A DNA stretch of 64,000 nucleotides, from the NCBI GenBank assembly GCA_005281725.1, contig SSBO01000007.1:2052402-2116401 (forward strand), given 5' to 3'. This document shows positions 36,601 to 51,580 of this stretch, in pieces. Within the stretch, counting starts at the first letter, position 1. Every line of letters begins with the position of its first letter. The position numbers and the translations under genes were made by a program. The notes beneath the pieces were generated by a model, which saw nothing but the letters and a program-made list of their open reading frames with translations, was not told where the DNA came from and did no database searches. Source of the stretch: Wuchereria bancrofti (taxonomy: Eukaryota; Nematoda; Chromadorea; Rhabditida; Onchocercidae).

Positions 36601-38400
36601 TTGACCAATCATCAAATTCATACTCTCGATTCATGTTTTGAAAAACAAAAAAGAATTTGATGAGAAGCTATCTTAGCTTAATGGATTAGTCTGGGACATA
36701 TCATGAAAACTAAGCTTTTTTGACAATCCCAGAAATTCTTTGGTCTTCTATTTTCAGGTGCTTGGGCAGTAGCATGTTGTGCCAGCTCACTGTTCACAGT
36801 ATTAACATTCTCAATCGATATGGCACGTTTCCCTTATCCAGTTAGACCTATCCATTATTTAGCATTATGCTATCTGTTTATATCACTCGTTTATATGGTT
36901 GGTTTGGTTGCAGAGGATAAAATATCCTGCTCCGCCATTTCAGCCAGTAACAGTCCACTCGTTTCTCAAGGTATCGACAGTTTTTCATGTACTGTTATTG
37001 CAGTCACACATTATTATTTCAGGTTAGTTTCATTAATAGTCTTAATTTCGGATCATTCGGCTTTAATAACTAATAGATTAATCTGATACTTGTTAATATC
37101 AAATTAATTTCAATTTGTTAAGAATAGTCGGATCTGCTTTTTCCAAAAATCTACATTCGGAAATCTTGTAAGTAGTGTGATTCTTTTAAATGGGCATGTA
37201 ATTTAAACGTCTGTGTTTGGGTAGGAGTAACTTTGGCAACTTTCTCACGAATTATTTACATGGCAAACAAGTTTAGTACAAGGAATTCTATTTGTGCTAG
37301 CTAAAATTGAAAAAAAATTCGAATGTTTTCAGCGTAGCTAGTGGTGTATGGTGGGTGATATTATGTTTAGCTTGGTTTTTGGCAGCAAATCTAAAATGGG
37401 CGCAAGAATCTATCGAAAGCTTAGCCTCATATTTCCATGTTCTTGCCTGGGGTATCCCAGCATTTCTAGCAGTTATTATTCTTGTTACCAATACCATCGA
37501 TGGTGATTTATTCACAGGAATTTGTTCAGTAGGGAATTTGAGACCATCAGCGCTTTTCAATTTTGTTTTTGTGCCAATGTTCGTGTGCATCGGTGAGTGA
37601 TTCTCTATTTTTTTTCTTTCATTTTCAGTGCATATTTATTTTGAAGTCATCCTATTTTTCAACTTTATCGTTGGATTAATATGTTATTGAATGAGGAATG
37701 AAAGCTTCCTTAGATTTTCTCCTGTTAATTATTACTCTACGGTTGTTTCGGAATGAAGTTTGAATCATTCAGTTCTGACAAATTTAAATTAAAATCATAT
37801 TTCGCTCTGCATGAGCTTAAAATGAGATGTTTAATCCATAAACCAAATCATCCTTTACTGTACAACAGTAACACCGCTGATGATCGTAAATAATTTCAAA
37901 TTTAAAAATTTTCTTAGTTTCTAATTATAGCACTTGGTTTATTATTGCTGGGATGTGGCATTATTTCAATGCTTCGGATACGCCGCTACATTAAATTCAA
38001 ACATAGTGATATTGATCAAAATATCCGGAAATTGGAGAAATTGATGCTCCGGATATCAGCATTTGCTTTTATGTACACCCTTCCGACAATGGTTAGTGCT
38101 GCATGTATTGTTTACGAAGCATTTATGATGGAAAGCTGGTTGGCTAATTGGTTGGCTATCCGATGTACGCGGCCTGATCGCGCTGCTTTTGGTTTTGCGC
38201 AACCACGTCAAACGTGTGTATCTCAAACAGACGTTAGACCACCGGATTTACTGATTTATTTTTTCAAATATTTAATGGAACTTGTAGTCGGTATAACATG
38301 TGCTGTATGGGTATGTAGCAGTAAAACGTTGAGTAGTTATTCACAAGCATATGCTAGGATTGTGCATGGTCGATCTCAAGTACCCACCATCGTTCATTAG
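33686..38400 (+). CDS. mom-5: Frizzled Wnt receptor, Fz1/2/7 (MOM-5) type
   Basis: Seven exons (33686-33781, 35140-35289, 35872-36162, 36394-36529, 36758-37022, 37333-37592, 37931-38400) give 555 residues. Residues 1-25 form a signal peptide ([16 protein letters not shown]). The cysteine-rich Wnt-binding domain spans roughly residues 38-160 ([43 protein letters not shown]); the KFGF and CVGEN segments match the Fz1/2/7 class best. Seven membrane segments follow ([53 protein letters not shown]). Frizzleds bind Wnts at the plasma membrane and recruit Dishevelled through a KTxxxW motif after TM7. Here it reads KTLSSY (residues 531-536), so Tyr replaces Trp. The tail after it is only about 19 residues and ends PTIVH without a clear PDZ ligand. 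The MOM-5 name rests on resemblance, not on a tree. Confidence 0.93.
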
Positions 38401-40113
38401 AAATTCGGCATCTAGAATTCCTGTGCCCCGATATCCTTACCTCCAACCTCACCACTACTAACCTCTGATGAACATTGATAGAATTTTACTTTTATCCTGA
38501 AATTTGCTAATAATTCGTTATTAACTTACTGCTTCACAAAAGTCATTCAAAATGTGATTTGTATGAAAAAATTTTATGCTTTCTTTTGATGCTTGTTATT
38601 TTTGTATTTTTCCATCATGTCTCTGAAATTTCCTTTAGTCAAAATTTAAAAAATTCAAACTGGTATTTTATCCGTACGGATGAGCAGTGAAAAAGGCGTT
38701 GGTTTTTTTTTTTTTTTTAAGTGGATGAGAAGAGATGAGAAGGGAAATTGATGAGTGGAAGAATAATTGTTTAATTGCAGGAAACCAGCTGCGTTCGAAA
38801 TGTCAGTTCGCGGTTTTGCTTCATTTATTTTAGAATTGTTTCAAAGGTATTGAGGAGTATTCAGAGAATTAGAGAAGTAACAGAACTTAAAAAATTTTTG
38901 CCCGGAGTTTCAGGAAAAAATTTTGATTTCATACTAAGTCATCTATCATTTACAGAAGCAATATTCTAGGGATCAAAAAGGAATAGGACAGATTTTTCTT
39001 TTCAAGTAATCATTTTCTAATTTAATCAAACTATGAATTGATCTTTAAATTACTGCCAGAAAAGGAGGTGAAAAGATTTGCTGAAATAAACGAAGTTGTT
39101 CAAATAGCTATACCAAAGATATACAGAGTTCTCCAAAGTAAATTTCTTATTTATGAAGATTCTGAGCTTTTCTTATGACGAATTATTCAAACTTTATAAT
39201 TTTCTTCTATTTCTAATGGCATTAGTCGTTTGTGGTGATATACCTAATTGTTTTCATTTTTCAAGCAAGACATGGCTTATTTAAATTGGAATTCCATTGC
39301 AGTAGATGTCAAAGATATGTTCTTATACTTTTTTTTTTTTGGCAGGTCTTATCATATTTACGGTTTTAAGGAATAGAAAGTAATCGTGGAACATGATGAT
39401 TTTTTGTCACAGTAGTGAAGTAGCTTTTAGAACAAGTGATTGAGTTACTTTTATCTAACTTTCTAATTGAAACTAATGCATATTTCTTGATAGCATTATC
39501 TTGGCTTTTAATATAATACGTGTGTCACTGAATGTTTTTATAGTAAGCCATGTTTTCATTTTGATCAGTTGTTCTTGTGTCGAATTGTGTTATGCTATGC
39601 AAGTTTATGTATATTATGGATTTGTTATTCTTTCTGCAATGCTGGCAACACTTTTAACTTGGCAATCAGCTTTTCTTCCTTTAGACATGATTATATTTTA
39701 CAAATTGAAATTCGCTTTTTTGTAGGGGTTCAACTGCTAACAAATTCCAATTTATTGGGAAAAATTGACTGGATGCCCTGTTAATCACCAAATCAGACAG
39801 TAAAAAATGAGACTACTAGAGCGAGATGAAGAAATAAGGAGTGAAGTTAAATATTTCGCTTGAAAGTTAGTAAAATTCGTTATTAATTTCTATCCACCAA
39901 TGTTGCGACCAAAAAGATAAGTTCGCTAAGATTTCATTTTTTGGAATTTGTTTTTTAATTTAGAAATTTAGCAAAAAATATTCGCATACTTGCTATTATT
40001 GCATATTACAAGAATGGGTGCTAATTTAAGTTTATTTTGTGCTTTTATTGTTTGCTCCCCATGTGCACAGGATGAGCCATCTAAAATGAAAGCACTGACC
40101 TAGAAGGTCAAGT
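38401..40113. other. Intergenic, no gene seen
   Basis: The 3' flank of the Frizzled gene. A poly-T run lies at about 38704-38719. Open frames are hydrophobic and T-driven. Confidence 0.4.
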
Positions 40114-40759
40114 ATGAACAAAACAAAAAATGATCACATTTTTGAGGCAAATGTTAAAAAGCGGCCCATCCAGAGTACGAATGTGTATGTAGTTGACACA
40201 GCTCTATCCAAGGTATCTTCTTCCCTTTATCATTATCATTATTGCTATTACTTAACTTATACTTATTCACCATTTACCAAGCAGGGTATTTCATTCCTTA
40301 TTCCTCTCTTTTTTCATCAGTTAGTACACATTTTGCTGGCTTCTTCATCATCCGCTTCATTTTTCTAATTTCTCTTTTGTACAGTGACTTTCACTTGAAT
40401 TTATGAAGTGTTCAAGAAATACATTAGTGAAAGAAAAGAAAAAAAAAATGAATTCATGTCTTTTTTGTCGTACACATAACTGACGTCATTCCTGTTCATT
40501 ACTTATTTGAAATGGAGTTAATCCTGGAAGTTTCATTGGTTTTCTTTTTTTTCACTTCGTTTCATTTAATTGCCATATGGATCATACTGAAGTTTGCGTA
40601 ATTTTTCTGCTCAGATTTTATTTCATTCACATCGAATATATGCAGATCATATCATTGCAAGCATTCATCTGCTAACTGTTTTCCAAGGTAAGGTGTCCGG
40701 GAGTTCATTGTTATTTCAGTTTTACACTTTCGTATTTCTCGAGTACTTACAAATATAAT
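40114..40759 (+). CDS. Doubtful two-exon frame
   Basis: A 33-codon frame from ATG at 40114 to 40212 (includes FEANVKKRPIQSTNVYVVDT) ends at AAG|GTATCT. A second open stretch after TCTGCTCAG at 40617 continues in phase (ILFHSHRIYADHIIASIH) and reads through to TAA near 40759. Total would be about 80 residues. The first part has good composition, the second is less convincing. It lies tail to tail with the tetraspanin gene. No family recognised; this could be chance. Confidence 0.2.
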
Positions 40760-40933
40760 TTGAATTCATTCCAAACAATTTAATTTTATCTTATTTGAGT
40801 AATCTACATCTGCTCGTGGTATAGTTATGTTATATATCACATATTAAGAAAAGCAGAACTTCTGATAGAAATGTGCATTCATCTAAAGGAAGGATCATCA
40901 ATGAAGGGGAAAATGTAACACCGTTAATGTTAA

Positions 40934-43370
40934 TTAGTAATAGGAATCGTGAAAGTCCTTGAGTATCGATTTGGACAAGCAGCAGGCAAAGCAAATCCCG
41001 ATTACTTGTAATGAGCCAACAATGGCGCTAAATCCTCCAACCATTGTTGCATTTAAGATCAGCCAATGTTCTAAACGTTCCATGCAACCTGAAAGGATGC
41101 ATTCAAGAAATTTTCACAATAAAGCTATCTTTTTCCACACTTAAACTACATATCAAAAGGGAATATATATCGAAATTATTATCAAGAAAGAGTTTCCTAA
41201 CAAAATCGTCGTTGCTTAAGTGTACTTCGCTTCAGTCGAGAATTAAAGTTCAAATTCGCAAGTTTTTGATGATTAATTAATTTATGAAAGCGAAGAAATG
41301 ATCCTTAGGGAAACCTGAAGGTTGTAAATTTTGATGAATCAGTCGACAACCAGGTAAAACTTGAATACAGCATGAGTCCGGCGGAGTATTCCAGTCTGTA
41401 AAATTGTGCACTCCACAGCATGCAAATTGTTTTTGAGTTTGATCCCAAGCCATTCGAACACCTGCTGAACGATTGTACCTTTGTAGACCCAACGTTAACT
41501 GTTGCGATAAGGAGGCCTAAAACTTTTAAATAATATGTTAACGTAATCATACTCTAATGGCTTTCTATTTCCCACATCGATTAGTTCACTCGTAGGACAG
41601 GTGATGCGGAAATTTTACCCTTCGTGAATTTGAATTTAAATATGAAAAGTACTTTAGAAAAGGACAGTTTTTGGAGTAACTTTTAGAATTTATAAAATTC
41701 CCAAAAAGTGCTCACCTGAAGCGGTTCCTGTAATGCGTAAGCAGCGATAGCAATAGCTGTTTCAATCGTCAGTACCAGAGTTAGGAGAACAGCGAAGCTT
41801 ACCGTTAAGCAATAATTCTCTCGAATTGCTCCACAACATCCCAAAAAACCCAAAAGAGAGCAAAGTGCGCCAGCAGCAAGCAGCAATATTGGTGTTGCTA
41901 ATCTTTCATCTCCCAATATATCCAGTAAACCGGTATACTTGAACTGTAGTACCGCACCGGCAATTACTAGACCCAGACCACCTACCTAAAATTATAATAT
42001 AGAAAGTTTGAAACTACAAAATACACTTGCCTATTAAAGATTTATTTTTTCCACATAACTCACAGAAAGTACGATGACTTTTAATTTTAATCTGTTATTT
42101 CTGCGTGATTCATTTTCATTTTTTACTTGCGATGGCTTATGTGTCATTTATGATAGGTAGATAGTTAATTTGTTATTCGTAATCATTAAAAGCCTCTAAA
42201 ACCCATCTTTCTAACAGATCAAGATAAATTAGTTGTAACATCACAATAATTAATAAAACAGAGTTTTCCATACAGCAATTAATTAACTTTGTAGAAAGCT
42301 TGGAATTCAGCTGAATTTCGTTCATCAAACATACAAGCAATTCTGAAGCAATTTTTCACACATATTAAATGAATAAGTATGGGATGGAACAATTCCGCTT
42401 CAGTCACTCTCAGTATGAATAAATCATTCGGTTTATTTTCAATAATAACATTGATACCTTGCATAAGGTCTTTCTAATATGAGAAATTTCGGATGTCCAC
42501 AATATTATTGATTTATTATCCATCAAGTAAAAATGCGTTAAATGGATTGTTCAAAAATTCTTTCAGATCTTTTTAAATGCAATGCTGCAAATTAATTTTC
42601 GAGTACTTGATGTGATTAAATCAATAAGGAATAGTTCTTTATTGAAGGCTTTTCCGATTAGCACCTCAGCTATGTCTTATCTTTTTTAATCAACGCAGTT
42701 AATAGTATCTTATATAAATGAGGCAAGCTGTCAACTGAAAAAGGTTGTTGTAATGTGGATTTTTAATTCTTAAATGTTTGCTCATTGTAGGTTTGATTTC
42801 GAAACTTAATTTATTCTGACTACATTACTGAATTCCCCAAATTTTAGGTCTTAATTCTATTTGCCAACACAATTATTTTTATATATCTTCATTATTAGAG
42901 ATTTTTTCCATGAATTGATCTATTCTTGAAAAACATTGCTTTCTTTGAACAGAGTTTCCAATATCCATTCAAAAGAACTTCATTATTCATTGTAAGAAAG
43001 AACTTATTTACAAATTAAATTTGATCTTAAAGGAATTTTTAAAAATAGCTGACAATCAATGACTTAGTTGTTTAGCAGAATTTCTTTTTCCTGACCCTAA
43101 TCAAAGTTCACTCATTATTTACGCCAACGAAACTTTTTCCACTTAACATTACCTCATTAATTTTCAATAAAATTCAGCGGTGCCAAATGATTTCCAATAA
43201 ATAAATCTTATCATAAATGCCATATGCACCATATCGAACTGGGAATGGTAAAGTGATGTGAAATAAGTAGATAAAGCAGAAATTAAGGTATTCAACCATT
43301 GACTTACCCATAAAATGAAGTTAGCAAGGAAAAGCAAATACTTGACAAGAATAATGCCTCCTTCCACCAT
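40934..43370 (-). CDS. Tetraspanin
   Basis: Four exons (43308-43370, 41716-41985, 41315-41516, 40934-41088) give 229 residues. Four hydrophobic segments are visible: VKYLLFLANFILW, LGLVIAGAVL, ILLLAAGALCSLLGFLGCCG (with the conserved GCCGA of TM2/3), and the C-terminal VGGFSAIVGSLQVIGICF. The large extracellular loop carries the hallmark FACCG followed by DSCC, PGC and SGC, six cysteines for three disulfides. Palmitoylation-type cysteines flank the membrane (FACCLSK). The tail ends DSYY. Tetraspanins organise receptors and integrins into membrane microdomains. Which of the many nematode TSP proteins this matches is unclear. Intron 1 is long (1.3 kb). All exon phases close. Confidence 0.93.
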
Positions 43371-44814
43371 CTTCGTCAGTTTTCAAATTTGAAAATTAGA
43401 ATCGATTTTGTTACCCTTCTGTGGGCTCTAAGAATATTAGCTCGACAAGCAGTTAGACCCAGCACCACCACCACTACTAGGCTTGCTCATCTCATATCCA
43501 AGGATTGAAGACGAAAAGGCACTGAATTGCTGTTTGATTCAGTTTAGCTAAGCCTATAAAGTCTGACACTCAGCAAGACCTAACTGATAAGACCAAACCA
43601 CAACCGGGCTCTTTTCTATACTCTTACTCGTCCTTGTTCTTAGGCTCAGCCATCTCTGTAGCCTCCCCACAATCCCTGTTGTGCACTCATAAAGACTCAT
43701 CCTTCTTTACACGTCAAATCTTCACAAATTTTTAAAATTCGTCTTCAAAGACTTGTTTCCTTTACTTTCATTATGTTTATTCACTTCAGCAATATGAACT
43801 CATATGTACAAGGCTTAATGAAGAAAAAAAGCAACAAATTTTAATACAACCAATGCTTATACCCAAAACTTTATCAAGAAAGTCGAAGTACGAAAATGAG
43901 CGCGTATTTTCGCCGAACTACGGAATGTCTGCTAATAATATGCCCTCCAAAATCTCAATAATACTTCAGCAAAGCAGATTGCATCTAAAGATTCACATGA
44001 ATAAAGAAGTACAGCCTTCAAGAATAGAACAAAGAAAAAAGTTGTCGATTGATAATTAAGTCTATTTGTCATTATTTATGTCAAGCAGACAACAGCAAAA
44101 AATTGCAAAAAATATCAACAAACCACATTTAGCCTTTGCTTATAAAGGCTTTAGAATATATAAAAATTGCTTCGAGAAACTTTTCACCCAGTGCTACCAA
44201 AGAATGATACATCCAATCCTCTGATAAATGAAAAGAAATATCAAATTTCAATTAAATAATCTAAAGGTACCTTCAGGCATAAATAATCAACCCCATCAAC
44301 ATAGAGATGACAACAAGCTACTCACCAACTGCTTATTGGGTTTGTTGAAGGCTTTTATCACAGAAGAATTCCATTGTGTAATAAAGTAGTGCAGCACCAA
44401 AATGAGGAACAATTTCAGAAATATGCATAAATTCTTTTACCGCTTTGTGCGGATATTCTTATGAAGATGGGACCTGAACTTTTCGATAATAGTATCGAAA
44501 GGCAGAGTGATTAAGAAAAGTAATCGAATTTAAATAATTTGTGGGAAAAACTCATTCTATAGGTATAAGAGAGCTATTCACAGTTCGAACCTATCTATCA
44601 GTGCTCTTGTCACACGCTTTAGTTCCTTTAATGTTAACTTTTAAGAATGAAGGTCACTTTCGTCAAACTCCATCAGCTTATTAAAAACGTCGTTGAAAGT
44701 CTTACAGAAAGAGAGTTACGGAGAGTAAAATATCTCATGGAAACAATTTTTAGTAAAAAAATATTTCTTTACCAAAAACAAAACATTTCTTCACTGAAAT
44801 ATTCCTTCCAACTC
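43371..44814. other. Intergenic, no gene seen
   Basis: Between the tetraspanin start and the CIR gene end. A Cys-poor, Lys/Ser-rich frame near 43853-44059 has no splice signals or homologue I can name, so it is not called. Confidence 0.4.
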
Positions 44815-47595
<2,781 letters not shown>

Positions 47596-47638
47596 GGCTT
47601 CTCTTTATTGTATATCACCAGTAGAAAATTTAGAAAAC

Positions 47639-47640
47639 CT
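47639..47640 (-). other. Putative trans-splice acceptor of the CIR gene
   Basis: On the minus strand GGAATTATTTCAG ends 43 bases before the ATG at 47595, with no coding exon between here and the WDR12 stop. In nematodes this would suit SL addition to a downstream operon gene. Confidence 0.45.
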
Positions 47641-47738
47641 GAAATAATTCCATTAAAATTCTCAACTTTTAAATACCATTTCGTTTGGAAAATAGTCCGC
47701 ATCAAAATCTCCCATCAACAGTTATCTCACACAGAGAT

Positions 47739-47790
47739 GACTGCTAGAATCTTGTTTTGGTATAATATACATTACAAGATTTTAGCAGTC
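47739..47790. repeat. 17-bp near-perfect hairpin between WDR12 and CIR genes
   Basis: GACTGCTAGAATCTTGT (47739-47755) and ACAAGATTTTAGCAGTC (47774-47790) are reverse complements except one position (a G-U pair in one RNA strand), with an 18-base loop. It sits in the 0.8-kb spacer upstream of the CIR start. Confidence 0.85.
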
Positions 47791-48392
47791 GCAAATAAAT
47801 TACTCTGTCTATACTTCACAGTGTGGAATACTTCTTTGAGTAACATCTGTTGCCATCAACGACAACTTCTCCTATTCTGAGCTTGCCAATTTCATCAACA
47901 ACTGAGACAATTTCAGATATTAGAATCACATATAATCTGAAAACGCAATTAATTGTTTTAAAATTTCAATATGTTAGGACTAGAACATATAAATATGGAC
48001 CATATGGAACCATGAAACTGAACAAAAATCGATAAGGAATATTCTTTAGACAAAAAAGCTTCTAAAAGTTATGGAAATAATTGAGTGATAATATTTTATT
48101 TTTCAGAAACTTAACAAAATATATATAAACACCGGAAACGTATAAATTCAAGAATATAACAATGTCATACAAAATGTGAGGAATTATAAAACAAATATTA
48201 GTACATTTTTTCCGATATTTGAGAATCCTGTAATTGCATAATCCAGAGTTAACGACAGGAATAATTAGCCAGTTATCTTCTTACTTTATTCCTTAAACTT
48301 TTATTCAAAAAAGTATCATCCTATAAGTGCGATTTTAATAGTTTTTTTATGCATATCACTGCTGCTTCAAATTATCATCGTCTGATTAACTT

Positions 48393-51300
48393 TCACATTT
48401 TCCTTCGATATGTTTTCATTGTACAGTCTACGCCACCACTCACAATTAATTCATTCACTGACCAATCACAGCATAGTATACGATCGCTGTGGCCAACGAG
48501 ATCGTACAAAGGAGTTTTGTTGCTTCTGTAAATCTCCGGAACTATTTTCAATGAAATAAAAAACAAAGTTGACTAATTCGCCTGTCTGGATTCCACTTAG
48601 TAATGATTAATTTGTTTGAATATAGGGAAAAATCGCAAAAGTACTATGTATATGAAGAATGAGGTTGGAATCTCACAATCCACAGCTGGAATACGATGAA
48701 AACCATAATTATATATCTTTAAAAATGTATCAGAGAAAAGATTACCTTACATCCCACATTTTTATTGTTTTATCAAAACTGGCGGAAATAAAGAGATTTT
48801 CCCTTACTTTGTTCCAAAAAACAGATGAGATCCAACCGCAATGACCAATAAATGACTGTTTCACTAATGTTCCTTCTAAATTTGCATCAAGACGCAAACT
48901 GTTAAATAAATAGACAACTTCAGATACCAGAATCAACATTTATTGTATGTAAATTTTTGTTGCACTAATCAGTTTGAACTAAAAACTCATTACTGTTAAA
49001 AGTACCATGACTTCGTGGATCCCATAACCTTACAACCGGATCTACTGAACCAGTTATAAGCATGCTACTTGAATAGCACACTGAAATGCTTGTGAACGCC
49101 TTCTTTGCTGCTAAAGTATTTACCTGACCTGAAAGTGTAGAATGACATTACATCGCTTCTAATGAAAATTAAAAACTCTAGTGATTGCATTTTCAGTCTG
49201 TCAATTATTTATCACATTTAACAGCAGTTTTAATTTTTATAATATTACAATTTAAAGGCATGCATTATTAATATGAATCAAGCAGAATACGTTACTAATA
49301 AATAGCTTCTTTAAGCACTGTGTTATACTATACCTGCTAATTCCAAATCCCAGATGGATATTGTGTGATCCCATGAAACTGTTAACACTTCTTTTGCAGA
49401 ATTAGGGGACCAAACTGCACTGACAATAGCGTCCTTATGACCAGACAAAGTAACCATAGGAATCTAGATAATAACAGTTTTAATAAACTGATGTGAGAAG
49501 ACGAAAGGAGCCTTTCGCTTTGCGAATATTCTTGAAGAGTCTTGGAACCGTATGAAAACAGATTATTATAACTCCCCAAGGAACGGTGATGTATACCTTA
49601 GTGATAACATCAGTTCTCTTCTTCTTGCTTGTTTTCTCACTCCTTGTTTTTTCGAAAACAGTAGACGTATCGTCTGCATAAAATAATTTTTTTTTTTTTA
49701 AATCAAATATACTGAAATTAAAGTTATACTGAAAAATATACTGAAACAATTCAGTAAATTGGAATTTCGGCAAATTCAGTAAAATAATTTTCTTATCTAA
49801 ATGATGGAATTAAATGATAAATGAAAATTCGAATTCGAAAAATTCGAAAAATAGAATTTCACCTTTATCCGTATTCCATACTTTTAACATTTTATCAAAA
49901 CCGCCTGAAACCGTTCGAGTACCATCGGTATTCACGGCAATAGCTTCAACGCTCCTTTCGTGACCGCGCAGTACACACGTTGGCTTTATAAAAGTGGATG
50001 ATCCATGTGTTTCTACATCACTTAACATCAGGACCTGATCATGTCCACCGGTGACAATTCGATTCTCTGAAAAGTACTGCTAATTTCAAAAATTAATTTG
50101 TGCAATTCATGAAACTCAATGAGTAAATAAGTTCCAATATCAATCCGTAATTGCAGTTGGTGGTAAATCAGTGGAAATCAAACAAGCAGTTAGATTAAAA
50201 TAATTTTGATTCGAAACTGAAAATCTCAAATTCATCAACCTTTTTGATCGGGCAGAAGTGCGAGACACTTAATAGCTTCTTCATGTAAAACTGATGACGT
50301 CAGTTTCTTCCCATAATGATTCCACAACACAAGTTCACCACCATATGTAGCAGATGCAATGCTAGCAAAGTAGAAGAGATTTAAAAAAAAAAAGCCTATG
50401 TTCGGTACAACAACCACTCAACAAACTTAATTGTAATGTTAATTTAAATCACTGTTATAACAATCAGAAGAATTAAATTTGTAGAACTGAAAAATACCGA
50501 TGATTTATATCAAACCAATTAATACAATAACATAGAAAGCTTACAACTTGTCATTACATCTAATCGCGCCAATCCAGTCAAGCAAGGTAACATCAGAATC
50601 AGGTTCTGGTGCTGGCTCTTGAACAATACACTCAATGCTGATAACTGATTCCTGAAAAAGTAATTCCCATTACAATTTCAGAAACAGTATTAGATAGTTT
50701 TGTATGCAACCTACTACCAGCTGTTTAATGATTAAAAATGGAGCATGAACGTTTTCTGAACTTCTACCTAAAAATATAATAAGTTGGAATTAGAAACTTA
50801 CAACTGGGACATGATTTTCCTGGACAAATTCCTCTAATGTCGTCCGCAAAATGGTAGATGATATGAGAAAATCGAAAGCAACTAATTCGAGCTCTTTATC
50901 TTTAAAGACATTTACAAATTAATGAACTGTAAAGTAATAGGAAAATTCGAAAAACTAGTGAAGACCGTCATTGACAGCCTATTTTACAAGGATAGCTTTC
51001 TTTTTCATTGTTGAAAGTTATATATACCAAAACAAGATTTCTTGTGGATATAAAAAGGCTTTCCAATATAACGGCTTACATGTACCCTTATCAATCACTG
51101 GCACTTTGATAAATTTTGATAACAGACAAAATTCAAGAAAATTTAATGTAAGTTTAATATGCGAATGCAAAAAAGCAAAAAAAAAAAATTGAAGGCAAAA
51201 AAATTGCCAACTAAAAGTCAATTTAGATACGAAGGAAAGGCAGAAAATTCACAAGTTGAAAGCCTATTGCAACATAAATGGTCAAGTACTAACCAGATAT

Positions 51301-51569
51301 GTTGTTCAAAGTCTTATTTGCGAGCACATTTAATTTATCCACCGTAATATCAGTCGGTACAGATAAAGTATGACTTGGAATATGACGATAACTGCAATAA
51401 AAGAGAACTAAAAACATGCAAGATCAGAACCATTCCTCATTTTTTGGACAACTATAAAAGATATTTACGAAATGAGAAAATAACAGATAAGAATCATGAC
51501 TTACTTTTCATTGTTGCAGTAAAATGAAATCTGATAATGAGGCTTACTGTCTGCTGATATATTATCCAT
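48393..51569 (-). CDS. wdr-12: WDR12 / Ytm1 ribosome-biogenesis WD-repeat protein
   Basis: Eleven exons (51505-51569, 51294-51391, 50802-50899, 50545-50651, 50240-50361, 49863-50066, 49597-49673, 49334-49463, 49006-49128, 48746-48875, 48393-48525) give 428 residues; human WDR12 is of similar length. Residues 1 to about 105 form the NLE/UBL domain ([30 protein letters not shown]) that binds the AAA+ ATPase Midasin/Rea1. DWIGAIRC then begins the beta-propeller, with repeat endings such as [38 protein letters not shown] and [10 protein letters not shown] charged insert ([16 protein letters not shown]) lies between repeats where the human protein has a similar basic loop. As part of the PeBoW complex it acts in the nucleolus in 60S subunit maturation. 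A TTTCAG acceptor sits nine bases before the ATG. Confidence 0.95.
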
Positions 51570-51578
51570 AATTAAGAA

Positions 51579-51580
51579 CT
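51579..51580 (-). other. Putative trans-splice acceptor of the WDR12 gene
   Basis: GTGTTTCAG on the minus strand ends nine bases upstream of the ATG at 51569. This very short spacing is typical for spliced-leader sites in nematodes. Confidence 0.5.

Noticed and set aside
50971..51347. Lys-rich plus-strand frames opposite WDR12
   Set aside because: They are antisense to WDR12 introns and to exon 51294-51391 and have no independent support.
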